Below, piece after piece: positions 54,962 through 63,322 of a DNA stretch of 64,000 bases (position 1 is the first letter of the stretch; every line of letters begins with the position of its first letter). The position numbers and the translations under genes are program-made. Source of the stretch: Nonomuraea candida (GTDB taxonomy: Bacteria > Actinomycetota > Actinomycetes > Streptosporangiales > Streptosporangiaceae); NCBI RefSeq assembly GCF_000725485.1, contig NZ_JOAG01000021.1, positions 1 to 64,000 on the forward strand. The letters run 5' to 3'. The notes below the pieces were generated by a model that worked only from the letters and a program-made list of their open reading frames with translations, did no database searches and was not told where the DNA came from.

Positions 54962-56104
54962 TCACGCGCGCCAGGCGGCCAGGCACCGCGTCATGAGCCG
55001 GAAGGGGATGGCCTGCCCCTTGGTCTGGTCGACGGTGCCGGCCAGATGCAGGTCGAGCTCGGGACAGTGGAAGAGCCACGTCCCGGTGGCTCCCGAGTGG
55101 CCGACGAGCGTGACCGGGCCGCGCACCGGCGACATGAGCCGGCCGACCGTGAAGATCATGGTGCCCAGCCCGTACCGGAGGATGGGGATGTTGCACAGCC
55201 GGTTGCGCCGCGCGGTGAGCAGCGCCTGGGTGCGGGCGTCGCCGAAGAGCTCGCCGGCGAGCAGCGCACGCTGGAAGGTGAGCAGGTCCGCGGTGGTGCT
55301 GAACAGGTCGTTGCTCGACTCGATCAGCGAGGTCAGCTCCACGCGGCGCTGCCGGGCATGAAGCGGCGAGGGCTCCGGGGTCGCCGGATCCGGTGGGCGG
55401 TGCCCGGGGAGCCAGGTGTGTCGCAGGCCGAGCGGAGCGAGGATCCGCTCGGTCAGCAGCTCGGCGAAGGACCGCCCGGTCACCGTCTCCAGGATGCGGA
55501 TGAGCAGCTGGAAGCCGGTGTCGGAGTAGCGGGCCCGTTGCCGGGGGGCGTCGAGGTCCTGCGGCGCGAAGTGCGGGCGCTGCTGCTCGCGCGTCGTCCG
55601 GATCGTGTCCTCGAAGGTCCAGGCCACGTCCTGGCCGGCGGCGAGGCGGTCGTACAGGCTGGGGCCGTCACGGCGCTTCTCGAACTGGTCGGGCAGGCCG
55701 GAGGTGTGACTCGCGAGGTGGCCCACCGTGATCGCGGACGTCCGGTCGACCCCTCTGAGCACGTGGAGTCCGGCGATCGTCTCCCCCGGCAGGAAGCGGC
55801 CGATCGGCGCGGCCAGGTCGAGCTCGCCGCGCTCGTGCGCCTGCAGCACCAGCGTGACGATGAACCGCTTGGTGACGCTGGCGATGAAGAACGGGGTGCC
55901 GGGGGACAGCGGGCGCTCGCCGGCGCCGGCCGGGCCGGTGGCGGCGGCCCAGCGGTGTTTCCCGTCGCCGCTGGTGGCGGCAAGGTTGGCGTGGTGTGTC
56001 CCGCCTCGCGCGACGAGCTTCTCCAGCAGGCTCGTCAGCCGCTCGTCGATGCCGGCGGGAACGTGGTTGTCCTGGGCATGGGCCGTGGCCGGCGGTGATG
56101 TCAC
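54962..56104 (-). CDS. Serine hydrolase, beta-lactamase/esterase class C type
   Basis: 380 aa. SxxK in FFIASVTKRFIVTLV (nucleophile Ser), Tyr-Ser-Asp in RYSDTGFQLL (the YxN position with Asp), and H-S-G in VGHSGATGTWLF. Overall it matches EstB/D-aminopeptidase-like beta-lactamase-family proteins. No signal peptide, so a cytoplasmic esterase or peptidase is more likely than drug resistance. GTG 56104 has GAGGAGCAC upstream. Divergent from PadR 149 bp away with an ATGTC/GACAT dyad between them. Confidence 0.92.
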   Translation of the reverse strand: MTSPPATAHAQDNHVPAGIDERLTSLLEKLVARGGTHHANLAATSGDGKHRWAAATGPAGAGERPLSPGTPFFIASVTKRFIVTLVLQAHERGELDLAAPIGRFLPGETIAGLHVLRGVDRTSAITVGHLASHTSGLPDQFEKRRDGPSLYDRLAAGQDVAWTFEDTIRTTREQQRPHFAPQDLDAPRQRARYSDTGFQLLIRILETVTGRSFAELLTERILAPLGLRHTWLPGHRPPDPATPEPSPLHARQRRVELTSLIESSNDLFSTTADLLTFQRALLAGELFGDARTQALLTARRNRLCNIPILRYGLGTMIFTVGRLMSPVRGPVTLVGHSGATGTWLFHCPELDLHLAGTVDQTKGQAIPFRLMTRCLAAWRA

Positions 56105-56204
56105 GTGAGTGCTCCTCGTCTGCGTTCCCCCGGTCGGACCCGTCGCCTTCGATCGCACCGGCACGGCCGGCGCCGGCGGGCGGGGCGGGCCCCAAGGGAG
56201 CTAT

Positions 56205-56219
56205 ATGTCTAGTGGACAT
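56205..56219. promoter_or_regulatory. Dyad ATGTC-TAGTG-GACAT, PadR-type operator
   Basis: An ATGT...ACAT dyad as bound by PadR proteins, plus a direct repeat of ATGTCTA 13 bp on (56218-56224). Lies between the divergent serine hydrolase and PadR genes. Confidence 0.6.
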
Positions 56220-56252
56220 GTCTATGAGAGTCAACGGGCTAGACTGGCCGGC

Positions 56253-56792
56253 GTGGCCCATGTGATCCTCGGTCTGCTCCTGATCGCCCCGCAGACCTTC
56301 TACGACCTCATCAAAGGCTTCGAGGCCGGCGTGGCGCTGTTCTACAGCGCCAGCAGCGGCAGCATCAAACGCGCGCTGGACACCCTGCTCGCGCGCGGGC
56401 TCATCGAGGTCGCCAGCACCGAGACCGGCGGCCGGGGGCGGAAGGTGTACCGCGTGACCGACGCCGGCCGCGCGGAGTTCCACGCGTGGATGACAGGGGA
56501 GCCGGCCGGGCTCGACGTGGAGAAGACGGCCCTGTCGCGGCTCTACTTCCTCGGCCTGGTGGAGCCCGGCGAGCGCGTACGGGTGCTCCACCGCGTCGTG
56601 GCGCGCATCGAAACCGACCTCGCCGCGTTCTCGGCCCTCGACCAGCGCCTCGACACCCTGGAGGTCCCCGAGGAGCAGCGCGACATCGCCGCCCATCAGC
56701 GCGCGACCCTCGACTACGGCATGGCCTCCCTGCGCTTCATGCTCGACTGGTTCCGCGATCGCATCGAGCGCCACGAGCAGCCGGACCGCTGA
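56253..56792 (+). CDS. PadR family transcriptional regulator
   Basis: About 179 aa. GTG 56253 opens HVILGLLLIAPQTFYDLIKGFEAGVALFYSASSGSIKRALDTLLARGLIEVASTETGGRGRKVYRVTDAG, a winged HTH, then a C-terminal helical domain (Vir-like) with ARIETDLAAFSALDQRLDTL for dimerisation. The longer open frame from 56109 has no homology. Controls, by position, the divergent serine hydrolase. Confidence 0.9.
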   Translation: MAHVILGLLLIAPQTFYDLIKGFEAGVALFYSASSGSIKRALDTLLARGLIEVASTETGGRGRKVYRVTDAGRAEFHAWMTGEPAGLDVEKTALSRLYFLGLVEPGERVRVLHRVVARIETDLAAFSALDQRLDTLEVPEEQRDIAAHQRATLDYGMASLRFMLDWFRDRIERHEQPDR

Positions 56793-56961
56793 CACGCGCG
56801 GACGCGCCAGCCGGGCGGCCCGGGCGGCCCGGGCTCAGGCGCCCGATCGCCCGCACCGCCGCCGGCGGCGCGATCGTGGCCTGCCGGGGCCCGCCCGTAC
56901 CCCGGGATGTGCGCGCCAGGCGGTTCCGCGTCCACGGACGCGAGATATTCGTTGACAGGAA

Positions 56962-56979
56962 TATTCTCTGTGGAGAATA
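56962..56979. promoter_or_regulatory. Operator TATTCTC-TGTG-GAGAATA over the promoter
   Basis: A perfect 7-4-7 inverted repeat that starts 5 bases after a consensus TTGACA (56952-56957) and covers the expected minus-10 of the ArsR-SRPBCC fusion gene 10 bases downstream. Classic steric repression geometry. Confidence 0.7.
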
Positions 56980-56988
56980 CTTCTCGCC

Positions 56989-57825
56989 GTGGACGCACCC
57001 CTCCTCACCGCACTGGCCGATCCGGCCCGCTGGCGGCTCGTGAGCCTGCTGGCCGAGCGCCCCCGCCCCGTCGGCGTCCTGGCCCGGCTCGCCAGGGCGC
57101 GCCAGCCCCAGACGACCAAGCACCTGCAGACCCTCGAACGCGCCGGCGTCGTCACCTCCCAGCGCTCCGGCCAGCACCGCATCTACGCGCTCCGGCCCGG
57201 TCCGCTGCGGGAGCTGGCGCTGGCGCTCAACCGGCTCGCCGACACCGCGGACCGGGCCGGAGGCCCCAAGGAGACCTTCGACCGCTACGGGGCCAGCCTG
57301 GAGGCCGAGCGGCGCGCCGCGGAGGCGGACAGGTGGGCCGACGGCCGTTCGTTCGGGTTCGCCCGGTCGCTGGCCGCCCCGGGCGAGCTGGTCTGGCGGC
57401 ACCTCACCGAGGAGCCCCTGCTGGCCCGCTGGTGGGCGCCCGACGGGCTGCGCGTCTGCGAGCTCGTCTTCGAGGCGCGGCCCGGCGGGCGGATCGTGCT
57501 GGCCTACCGCGACGCCGAGGACGCCGACGGCTCGGACCTCGTCGTGGGACGCGCGGAGGGCGCCGTCGAGGAGCTGCTGCCCGGGCAGCGCCTCGGCTAC
57601 CGGATGTCCCCGCTGCTGCCCGGCGGCGGCCCCGCCTTCACCGCCCACATCACCTACGACCTGACGTCCGCCGGCGCCGGCACGCGCCTGGACGCCCGCT
57701 GGCGGCTCACCGACAGCACCGTCCAGTCCGCCGACTCCATCGCCGGCATCGAGATCGGCTTCGGCCAGAGCCTCGACAACCTCGCGGCGGTCCTGGCCGC
57801 CGGCGCGGAGAACGCCGAGGCGTAA
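56989..57825 (+). CDS. ArsR-SRPBCC fusion protein
   Basis: 278 aa. Residues 1-90: ArsR HTH (LTALADPARWRLVSLLAERPRPVGVLARLARARQPQTTKHLQTLERAGVVTSQRSGQHRIYAL). Residues 120-270: AHSA1 domain (FGFARSLAAPGELVWRHLTEEPLLARWWAPDGLRVCELVFEARPGGRIVLAYRD). Other units in this window encode the two parts separately; here they are one protein, so ligand binding can directly control DNA binding. GTG 56989; very short leader. Operator at 56962-56979. The RibD-like gene follows after 141 bp and may be regulated. Confidence 0.93.
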   Translation: MDAPLLTALADPARWRLVSLLAERPRPVGVLARLARARQPQTTKHLQTLERAGVVTSQRSGQHRIYALRPGPLRELALALNRLADTADRAGGPKETFDRYGASLEAERRAAEADRWADGRSFGFARSLAAPGELVWRHLTEEPLLARWWAPDGLRVCELVFEARPGGRIVLAYRDAEDADGSDLVVGRAEGAVEELLPGQRLGYRMSPLLPGGGPAFTAHITYDLTSAGAGTRLDARWRLTDSTVQSADSIAGIEIGFGQSLDNLAAVLAAGAENAEA

Positions 57826-57829
57826 CACG

Positions 57830-57861
57830 CCCAGCGCGTAACGGGCCCAGCGCGTAACGGG
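57830..57861. repeat. Two tandem 16-bp units
   Basis: CCCAGCGCGTAACGGG occurs twice in a row, with a degenerate third (CCCGCGCGTGGCG). It is in the gap between the fusion gene and the RibD-like gene. Likely a small slippage repeat. Confidence 0.55.
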
Positions 57862-57966
57862 CCCGCGCGTGGCGCGCCGATGCGTGGGACCGCGCGGGCG
57901 CAGGGGACGCCGGGCCATCGCGTCCCGCATGACTTCCCGTACGACACCTGAACCAAGGAGCTTCCC

Positions 57967-58539
57967 ATGGCACGACTGATCGTCAACGTCGCCATCACCG
58001 TCGACGGCGCTTTCCAGGCACCCGCCCCCGAGCCGCAGGGCTGGCTGGTCACCGACCCCGGCAGCATGCGGGCCGGGCTGGAGATGTGGCAGGCGGCCGA
58101 CGCCATGGTGCTCGGCCGCAGGACCTACGAAGGGCTGTCCGCCGTCTGGCCCCGGCTCGCCGGCGTCCCCGGTTTCGAGGCGTACGCGGCCCGGATGAAC
58201 GGCATGCCCAAGTACGTCGCGTCCCGCTCGCTGACCGGCCCCCTGGAGTGGAACGCCACCCTGCTCGACGGCGACCTCGCCAAGAGCGTGAGCCGCCTGA
58301 AGGACGAGCACGACGGCAACCTCATCGTCCCCTGCGCCGGCGAGCTGACCCGCGCCCTCATCGCCCACGGCCTCGTCGACGAGCTGTGGTTCACCGTCAG
58401 CCCCTACCTGTGGTCGGACGGGCCGCGGATCTTCGACGACCTCGGCCCCGTCCGGCTCGAACTGCTCAGCACCACGACCTTCCCCTCGGGCGTGGTCCGC
58501 CTGTGCTACCGGCCCGCCCCGGCTTCTTCCGGCGAGTGA
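57967..58539 (+). CDS. Dihydrofolate reductase-like / RibD C-terminal family protein
   Basis: 190 aa. LIVNVAITVDGAFQAPAPEP, ADAMVLGRRTYEGLSAVWP, PKYVASRSL, LIVPCAGELTRALIAHGLVDELWFTVSPYLWSDGPRIFDDL match the RibD_C/YwjB family of NADPH-dependent reductases. The exact substrate is unknown; most stand-alone members are uncharacterised. ATG 57967 has AAGGAGCTTCCC upstream. Probably in the regulon of the preceding ArsR-SRPBCC protein. Confidence 0.93.
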   Translation: MARLIVNVAITVDGAFQAPAPEPQGWLVTDPGSMRAGLEMWQAADAMVLGRRTYEGLSAVWPRLAGVPGFEAYAARMNGMPKYVASRSLTGPLEWNATLLDGDLAKSVSRLKDEHDGNLIVPCAGELTRALIAHGLVDELWFTVSPYLWSDGPRIFDDLGPVRLELLSTTTFPSGVVRLCYRPAPASSGE

Positions 58540-58670
58540 GGCGGGAGGCTTGAGAGGTCGCGCAGATAGGCACGGTGATACCCAGGCGGCGAGGCAGGTG
58601 CAGAGCCCTGACGATCATGGAGTCGCGACGCTCTTTGATCACGGATGACGCCTTTCTCAAGGACACCCGC

Positions 58671-59516
58671 TCACTCGGCGGCCACCGTCGCCTGCCACGC
58701 GCCCGGGCGCATGCCTGTCGCCTTCCGGAAGAACACCGAGAAGTTGGACGCGTCGGAGAAGCCGAGCGTGCTGGCGCAGGCGGCCGCGGTGAGGCGGTCG
58801 TGTGCGAGGAGCCGCTTGGCTTCCAGGACGATCCGATCGACGATGTACGCCTTCGCGCTGCGGCCGGTGACCTGCTGCACCGCTCTGGTGAGGGTGCGGG
58901 GCGCGTATCCCAGTGTCCGGGCGTAGTAGCCGGCGTCGTGATGTTCCCGGAAGTGCGCGTCGACGCTGGACCGGAACAGCCGGAACACCGGATTGATCGA
59001 CCGCGCTTCGGCGTGGGGAGGCCGTAGCCGGGCGATGAGCGCGGAGAGCAGGATCTCGGGCAGCTCCGTCGAGGTATCCCCGGGCGGGGCGGACGCTTCG
59101 AGGAGGAGATGGTGGCGCGCGGTGTCGACGAACGGCCAGTCCGCGTCGGAGATGCGCCAGTGCGCGACCAGGTCCGGGGACGCGACGAGCTCCCGGGTGG
59201 CGGGGGTGACCGGCGCGGTCGGCACGAACAGCACGACGTGCCCAGCCACGCCGGCGATGTCATCCCATCGGTGCACAGCTCCAGGAGCGATCCACACCGC
59301 GGACCGCTCCTGGAGCGGGTGCCGGAGGAAGTCCACGGTGACGGATCCGTGCCCGGCATCGAGGACGGCCAGGACGTGGAAGTCGGCACGCTGTGTCCCG
59401 CCGTCATTCAGCTCGCGAAGGCGGTCGAACGTCATGGTTTCGACAGTGGCGGCACGGCGCCCGGCGGGCTGGTAGGTCATCTGCCGGATCCCGGTCATCT
59501 GTCCAGTTTTCACCAT
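58671..59516 (-). CDS. AraC family transcriptional regulator
   Basis: About 281 aa. N-terminal cupin-like part (HVLAVLDAGHGSVTVDFLRHPLQERSAVWIAPGAVHRWDD). C-terminal double HTH: GYYARTLGYAPRTLTRAVQQVTGRSAKAYIVDRIVLEAKRLLAHDRLTAAACASTLGFSDASNFSVFFRKATGMRPGAWQA. Several in-frame ATGs (59516, 59498, 59480) make the start uncertain. Divergent from the alpha/beta hydrolase, its likely target. Confidence 0.92.
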   Translation of the reverse strand: MVKTGQMTGIRQMTYQPAGRRAATVETMTFDRLRELNDGGTQRADFHVLAVLDAGHGSVTVDFLRHPLQERSAVWIAPGAVHRWDDIAGVAGHVVLFVPTAPVTPATRELVASPDLVAHWRISDADWPFVDTARHHLLLEASAPPGDTSTELPEILLSALIARLRPPHAEARSINPVFRLFRSSVDAHFREHHDAGYYARTLGYAPRTLTRAVQQVTGRSAKAYIVDRIVLEAKRLLAHDRLTAAACASTLGFSDASNFSVFFRKATGMRPGAWQATVAAE

Positions 59517-59610
59517 CGGGTGACCAGTCGTGCCGATGCCCCGGCACAGCGGAAGGGATTGGATGAACACACGGGACAACCGCCTCATAACCTTGATCGA
59601 GAGAGTTTCG

Positions 59611-60384
59611 ATGACCACGACGCAGCAGCCGCCACTGCCCGTTTATGACCACCGGCCGGGGACCGGACCGACCCTGGTGTTCCTGCACTACTGGGGCGGA
59701 TCCGCCCGCACCTGGGACCTCGTCGTCGACCGCCTCGCGGGACGCGACATGCTCACTGTCGACTTCCGCGGGTGGAGCCGCTCGAGCAACCTGGCCGGCC
59801 CCTACACCCTCCGCCAACTCGCCGACGACACGCTCGCCGTGATCGCCGACGCGGGCGTCACCGAGTACGTCCTCGTCGGACATTCCATGGGTGGCAAGGT
59901 CGCGCAGCTCGTGGCGGCGACCCGGCCCGCCGGCCTTCGCGGGATCATCCTCGTCGGCTCCGCTCCGGCGAAGCCCGCCGCGGAGATCACTCCCGAGTAC
60001 CGGGAAGGCCTTTCCCACGCCTACGACTCCGACGAGTCCGTCGCCGGCGCACGGGATCACATCCTGACCGCGACAGAGCTGCCCGAAGCGATCAAGTCGC
60101 AGATCGTGACCGACTCGCGGGCCGGCACCGACGCCGCCCGCACGGAGTGGCCGCTGCGCGGCATCGCGGAGGACGTCTGCGAGCACACCCGCATGATCAA
60201 CGTCCCCGCCCTCGTCGTCGCCGGAGAGAACGACCAGGTCGAGCCCGTCGACGTGCTCGCCGGTAACCTGGTGCCCTACCTCTCCCGAGTCGACTTCACG
60301 GTGATTCCGAACACGGGTCACCTGATCCCGCTGGAAGCCCCGGCCGGCCTCGTCGACGCGATCACGGCCTTCGCGCCAGCCTGA
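59611..60384 (+). CDS. Alpha/beta hydrolase
   Basis: 257 aa. HG-type motif in LVFLHYWGGSARTWD, nucleophile elbow VGHSMGGKVAQLVA, Asp in VVAGENDQVEP, His in PNTGHLIPLEAP: a full triad. Resembles the non-haem haloperoxidase/perhydrolase-like or carboxylesterase group. ATG 59611 has GAGAGAG upstream; the open frame starts earlier at 59530 in the promoter region. Probably controlled by the divergent AraC protein. Confidence 0.92.
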   Translation: MTTTQQPPLPVYDHRPGTGPTLVFLHYWGGSARTWDLVVDRLAGRDMLTVDFRGWSRSSNLAGPYTLRQLADDTLAVIADAGVTEYVLVGHSMGGKVAQLVAATRPAGLRGIILVGSAPAKPAAEITPEYREGLSHAYDSDESVAGARDHILTATELPEAIKSQIVTDSRAGTDAARTEWPLRGIAEDVCEHTRMINVPALVVAGENDQVEPVDVLAGNLVPYLSRVDFTVIPNTGHLIPLEAPAGLVDAITAFAPA

Positions 60385-60587
60385 AAATCGGCTTCGCCCA
60401 CGATCACCCGCGGGACGCCCCGCCGCGTCACAGCGCGAGGCCGGGGCCCGACCCTCCCGCGGTGATGCGCAACCTCTCAGTGCTCCAGCCGTAGATCGTG
60501 ATCTTGTCGCTGGAGCGCGGTGGAGAGGGGTGGAGAGGGGGCCGCGGTCAGCCGTCGCCGGGGTCGAGCTGGGCGGCCGGGCCCGCG
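60385..60587. other. Intergenic region between convergent genes, no feature seen
   Basis: 203 bp, with a GGTGGAGAGG doublet at about 60518-60537. No clear hairpin found. Confidence 0.4.
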
Positions 60588-60992
60588 CTACTCACGTCCT
60601 TCGAGACGGCGGGCATCTTTGATCTCGCTGAACCTGGCCGCCGTCATCGGGGTCCACTCCCTCCTCTGTCCGGCGGCACGGAGGGCTTCTCCGACCTCGC
60701 TGAGCTTCACGGAGGACAACACGCCCGCCCGCTCGATCAGGTCGTCCCGGCCCACGGTGGTCAGCCATGTGCACGGAGTAAAGCCTGGACGCGGGAACGC
60801 GAACCGCAGCACGCCGTCGAAGGGCAGCCCTTCCGGGGCTCCTACGGCCACCTCAACGCCCAGGCCGCTCATGTCGACGCCCGCCGGTGCAACGACCTGC
60901 ATCGCCTGAAACCCGGATGACTCCTCATCCGAGAGCAGCACGACCGGGCGTCGCTCATCGAAGTCGACCCACCACACTTCACCGCGTTGCAT
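60588..60992 (-). CDS. MazF/PemK-like toxin, apparently without antitoxin
   Basis: 134 aa. Starts MQRGEVWWVDFDERRPVVLLS, the first strands of the PemK/MazF endoribonuclease barrel. The conserved R-P-V-V/L-V-x-S is present. Further strands include LPFDGVLRFAFPRPG and CTWLTTVGRDDLIER. The family cuts mRNA at short sites. ATG 60992 has AGGAGGACAC upstream, a strong site. No antitoxin-like ORF with an AbrB, Phd or RHH domain is found upstream or downstream, so the gene is orphaned, or the activity is lost. Confidence 0.82.
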   Translation of the reverse strand: MQRGEVWWVDFDERRPVVLLSDEESSGFQAMQVVAPAGVDMSGLGVEVAVGAPEGLPFDGVLRFAFPRPGFTPCTWLTTVGRDDLIERAGVLSSVKLSEVGEALRAAGQRREWTPMTAARFSEIKDARRLEGRE

Positions 60993-61221
60993 GTGTCCTC
61001 CTGGCACGAGACGGCGGGCGAACGCTGCGTGCCCCATGCGGGACACGGAAGGGATGCGGCCCCGTCTTCGCGCGTCGTGACCGAGGGGCCGTGAAGACGG
61101 GCGCGGCCATCGTTGATCATCGGTGCGTGAAGCCCGAAGATCATGCGGTGGCCGCGAGTCACAGCGTAGACCCTGCTCGCCGCCGGCCGCGCGCTCGCAC
61201 TACCTTGTGGTACTTTGTAGC

Positions 61222-61244
61222 GGTACTCGGTCTCGCTGAGTACC
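61222..61244. promoter_or_regulatory. Inverted repeat GGTACTC-N9-GAGTACC
   Basis: A perfect 7-9-7 dyad 23 bp upstream of the PadR ATG. A further GGTACT half lies at 61209. Likely the autoregulatory PadR operator. Confidence 0.65.
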
Positions 61245-61266
61245 AGAACCGCCGAAGAGGACCACG

Positions 61267-61593
61267 ATGGACGACCTGACAGAGATGCTGAAGGGCACGC
61301 TCGAAGGCTGTGTGCTGCACATCATCGGCAGCGAGGAGACCTACGGGTACGCCATCACGCGCCGGTTGAACGAGCTCGGCTTCGCCGACGTCGTGGAGGG
61401 CACCGTTTACACCATCCTGCTGCGGCTGGAGCGCAACGGGCTCGTCGAGGTGACCAAACGGCCGTCCGGGGTGGGCCCGCCGCGCAAGTTCTACGCGCTC
61501 AACGAGGCCGGGCGCGAAGAGCTGGCGACGTTCTGGGCGAAATGGGAGTACATCACGTCGCGGATCGACAAGCTGAAGGAGGGCGGGAGATGA
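61267..61593 (+). CDS. PadR family transcriptional regulator
   Basis: 108 aa, the short PadR-s1 type. LKGTLEGCVLHIIGSEETYGYAITRRLNELGFADVVEGTVYTILLRLERNGLVEVTKRPSGVGPPRKFYALNEAGREEL is a complete winged helix. Overlaps the first DUF1048 gene by ATGA. A PadR gene with two DUF1048 genes is a recurring operon in actinobacteria and firmicutes. Operator candidate at 61222-61244. Confidence 0.95.
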   Translation: MDDLTEMLKGTLEGCVLHIIGSEETYGYAITRRLNELGFADVVEGTVYTILLRLERNGLVEVTKRPSGVGPPRKFYALNEAGREELATFWAKWEYITSRIDKLKEGGR

Positions 61594-61946
61594 CCTTCTG
61601 GGAGACCATCACCGGCAGCGATCTCACCAGGGAGTACAAGGCGTTCGAGGCCCGGGCCGCGCAGCTGCCGGCCGACTACCGGGCGGCGTGGGAGCAGATC
61701 AAGGGGAACCTGTTCCTGTACGGGGACTTCACCGGCCGGAACCTGATGCCGATCCTCGACGGCGTCCTGGGGCTGCTGGAGGAGACGGCGGCCGACGGGC
61801 AGAGCGTCCACGAGGTGCTGGGCGACGACATCGCGGGCTTCTGCGCGGCGCTGGCCGGCGGCGAGGGCGCCCGGAACTTCCGCGACCGCTGGCGCGAGCA
61901 GCTGAACAGGAACGTCGCCAGGAAATTGCGCCGGTTGGGAGGCTGA
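61590..61946 (+). CDS. DUF1048 family protein, copy 1
   Basis: 118 aa, all helical: FWETITGSDLTREYKAFEARAAQLPADYRAAWEQIKGNLFLYGDFTGRNLMPILDGVLGLLEETAADGQSVHEVLGDDIAGFCAALAGG. DUF1048 proteins have an N-terminal helix pair then a C-terminal three-helix part; function not established. Starts within the PadR stop (ATGA). The next gene, a paralogue, follows with 1 bp between. Confidence 0.93.
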   Translation: MTFWETITGSDLTREYKAFEARAAQLPADYRAAWEQIKGNLFLYGDFTGRNLMPILDGVLGLLEETAADGQSVHEVLGDDIAGFCAALAGGEGARNFRDRWREQLNRNVARKLRRLGG

Positions 61947-61947
61947 C

Positions 61948-62274
61948 ATGGGGATCCGTGACATCATCGAGGGCAAGAGGCAGTGGCGGGCGCACATGGC
62001 GCGCATCAAGGCGCTCCCGCCCGACTACCAGATCGTCTACAAGGAGATCCAGCGCTACTACTTCAAGGTCGGGCCGGTCGGGCTGACCGACGGGTCCCTG
62101 CTCACCGGGATCGCCGACTTCTTCGAGGAAGGAGTCGCGGCCGGCAAGGGGGTCCTGGAGCTCATCGGTGACGACGTCGCCGCCTTCGCCGACGACCTGA
62201 TCAAGGACTCGCGCACGTACGCGGAGGTCTATCAGGAGTCCATCAGCGGGAAACCCGGCACCACCGGGAAGTGA
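61948..62274 (+). CDS. DUF1048 family protein, copy 2
   Basis: 108 aa: IRDIIEGKRQWRAHMARIKALPPDYQIVYKEIQRYYFKVGPVGLTDGSLLTGIADFFEEGVAAGKGVLELIGDDVAAFADDLI. Clear paralogue of the preceding protein with the same L-P-x-D-Y and G-D-D-x-A-x-F-x-D/A landmarks. The two may form a heterodimer. ATG 61948 is one base after the preceding stop. Confidence 0.93.
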   Translation: MGIRDIIEGKRQWRAHMARIKALPPDYQIVYKEIQRYYFKVGPVGLTDGSLLTGIADFFEEGVAAGKGVLELIGDDVAAFADDLIKDSRTYAEVYQESISGKPGTTGK

Positions 62275-62302
62275 CACCCGGCCGGGCGACGGGAGGCAGG
62301 CG

Positions 62303-63262
62303 ATGCCCGCACGCACCACCCTGCTCATCGGGATCGCGGCCCTGCTGCTGGCCGCCCCCCGCTGCGCCGCGCAGCCCCCGCCCGCCCCGCCCGGCGCGAG
62401 CGCCCGGGCCGGCCCCGCCGACGGCTGCCGGGCCGAGCGGCCGCTGGAGCCGGGCACGCACCGGCTCCGCTCCGGCGGGATCGAGCGCCGCTTCCTGCTG
62501 TCGGTGCCCGCCGGCGCCGGCCCGCACCCGGTCATCCTCGACCTGCACGGCCTGAACTCCACCGCCGCCCGCCAGGCCGCCTACGGCCGCTTGCCCGAAC
62601 GGGGCGCGCGGCGCGGCTACGTCGTGGCCACCCCCCAGGCCGCCGAGGGCCGCATGGGCTGGACCCTGCCGCACACCACCGGCCCCGACGACACCGCCTT
62701 CCTGGCCGCGCTCCTCGACCACCTCGCCCGCAACCTGTGCGTCGACGCGCGCCGCCAGTTCGCCGCCGGCATGTCGTACGGGGCCGCGATGGCGCTGTCA
62801 CTGGTCTGCGGGCTGGGGGGCCGGCTGTCGGCCGTGGCCGCCGTGGCCGGGCTCAACATCGTGCGCCCCTGCCCGGGCGCCGCCCCCACCACGATCGTCG
62901 CCTTCCACGGCACCGCCGACCGCATCGTCCCCTATCGCGGCGGCCACCCCTTCCAGGACGCCACCGGCGACCTGCGGCGGCTGGCCGACCTGGTCGTGCT
63001 CGACCCGGTGGAGCGGGCCGCGACCGGCTGGGCGGCCCTGCTCGGCTGCACCGGCCGTACCAGCGCCACCCTGACCCGCCAGGTGCGCCTGAGCGACTGG
63101 AGGAGGTGCCCCGGCGGCGTCACCCTGCGCCTGTACACGATCGACGGGGGCGGGCACACCTGGCCGGGCACCCTGGAGGTGCCCTGGCTGGGCAGCACCA
63201 CCCGCGAGGTGGACGCCACCGAGCTGATCCTCGACACCTTCGACCGGGCCCCCTCCCGCTGA
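62303..63262 (+). CDS. Secreted PHB-depolymerase/feruloyl-esterase-like hydrolase
   Basis: 319 aa. Signal peptide RTTLLIGIAALLLAAPRCAAQ. Esterase_phd/LpqC-like domain: HPVILDLHGLNSTAARQA (oxyanion), nucleophile GMSYGAAMALSL, Asp in FHGTADRIVPYRGG and His in GGGHTWPG. Cys pairs (NLCVDA, LVCGLGG, RPCPGA, GCTGR, RRCPGG) suggest several disulfides. Extracellular hydrolysis of polyesters or plant ferulates is typical. ATG 62303, 28 bp after DUF1048 copy 2; probably independent. Confidence 0.9.
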   Translation: MPARTTLLIGIAALLLAAPRCAAQPPPAPPGASARAGPADGCRAERPLEPGTHRLRSGGIERRFLLSVPAGAGPHPVILDLHGLNSTAARQAAYGRLPERGARRGYVVATPQAAEGRMGWTLPHTTGPDDTAFLAALLDHLARNLCVDARRQFAAGMSYGAAMALSLVCGLGGRLSAVAAVAGLNIVRPCPGAAPTTIVAFHGTADRIVPYRGGHPFQDATGDLRRLADLVVLDPVERAATGWAALLGCTGRTSATLTRQVRLSDWRRCPGGVTLRLYTIDGGGHTWPGTLEVPWLGSTTREVDATELILDTFDRAPSR

Positions 63263-63322
63263 GATCCGCTGAGATCCGGGGCGAGCCGGACGCCTGCGTA
63301 CGAGCCGCTACCCTTGTCGGTC

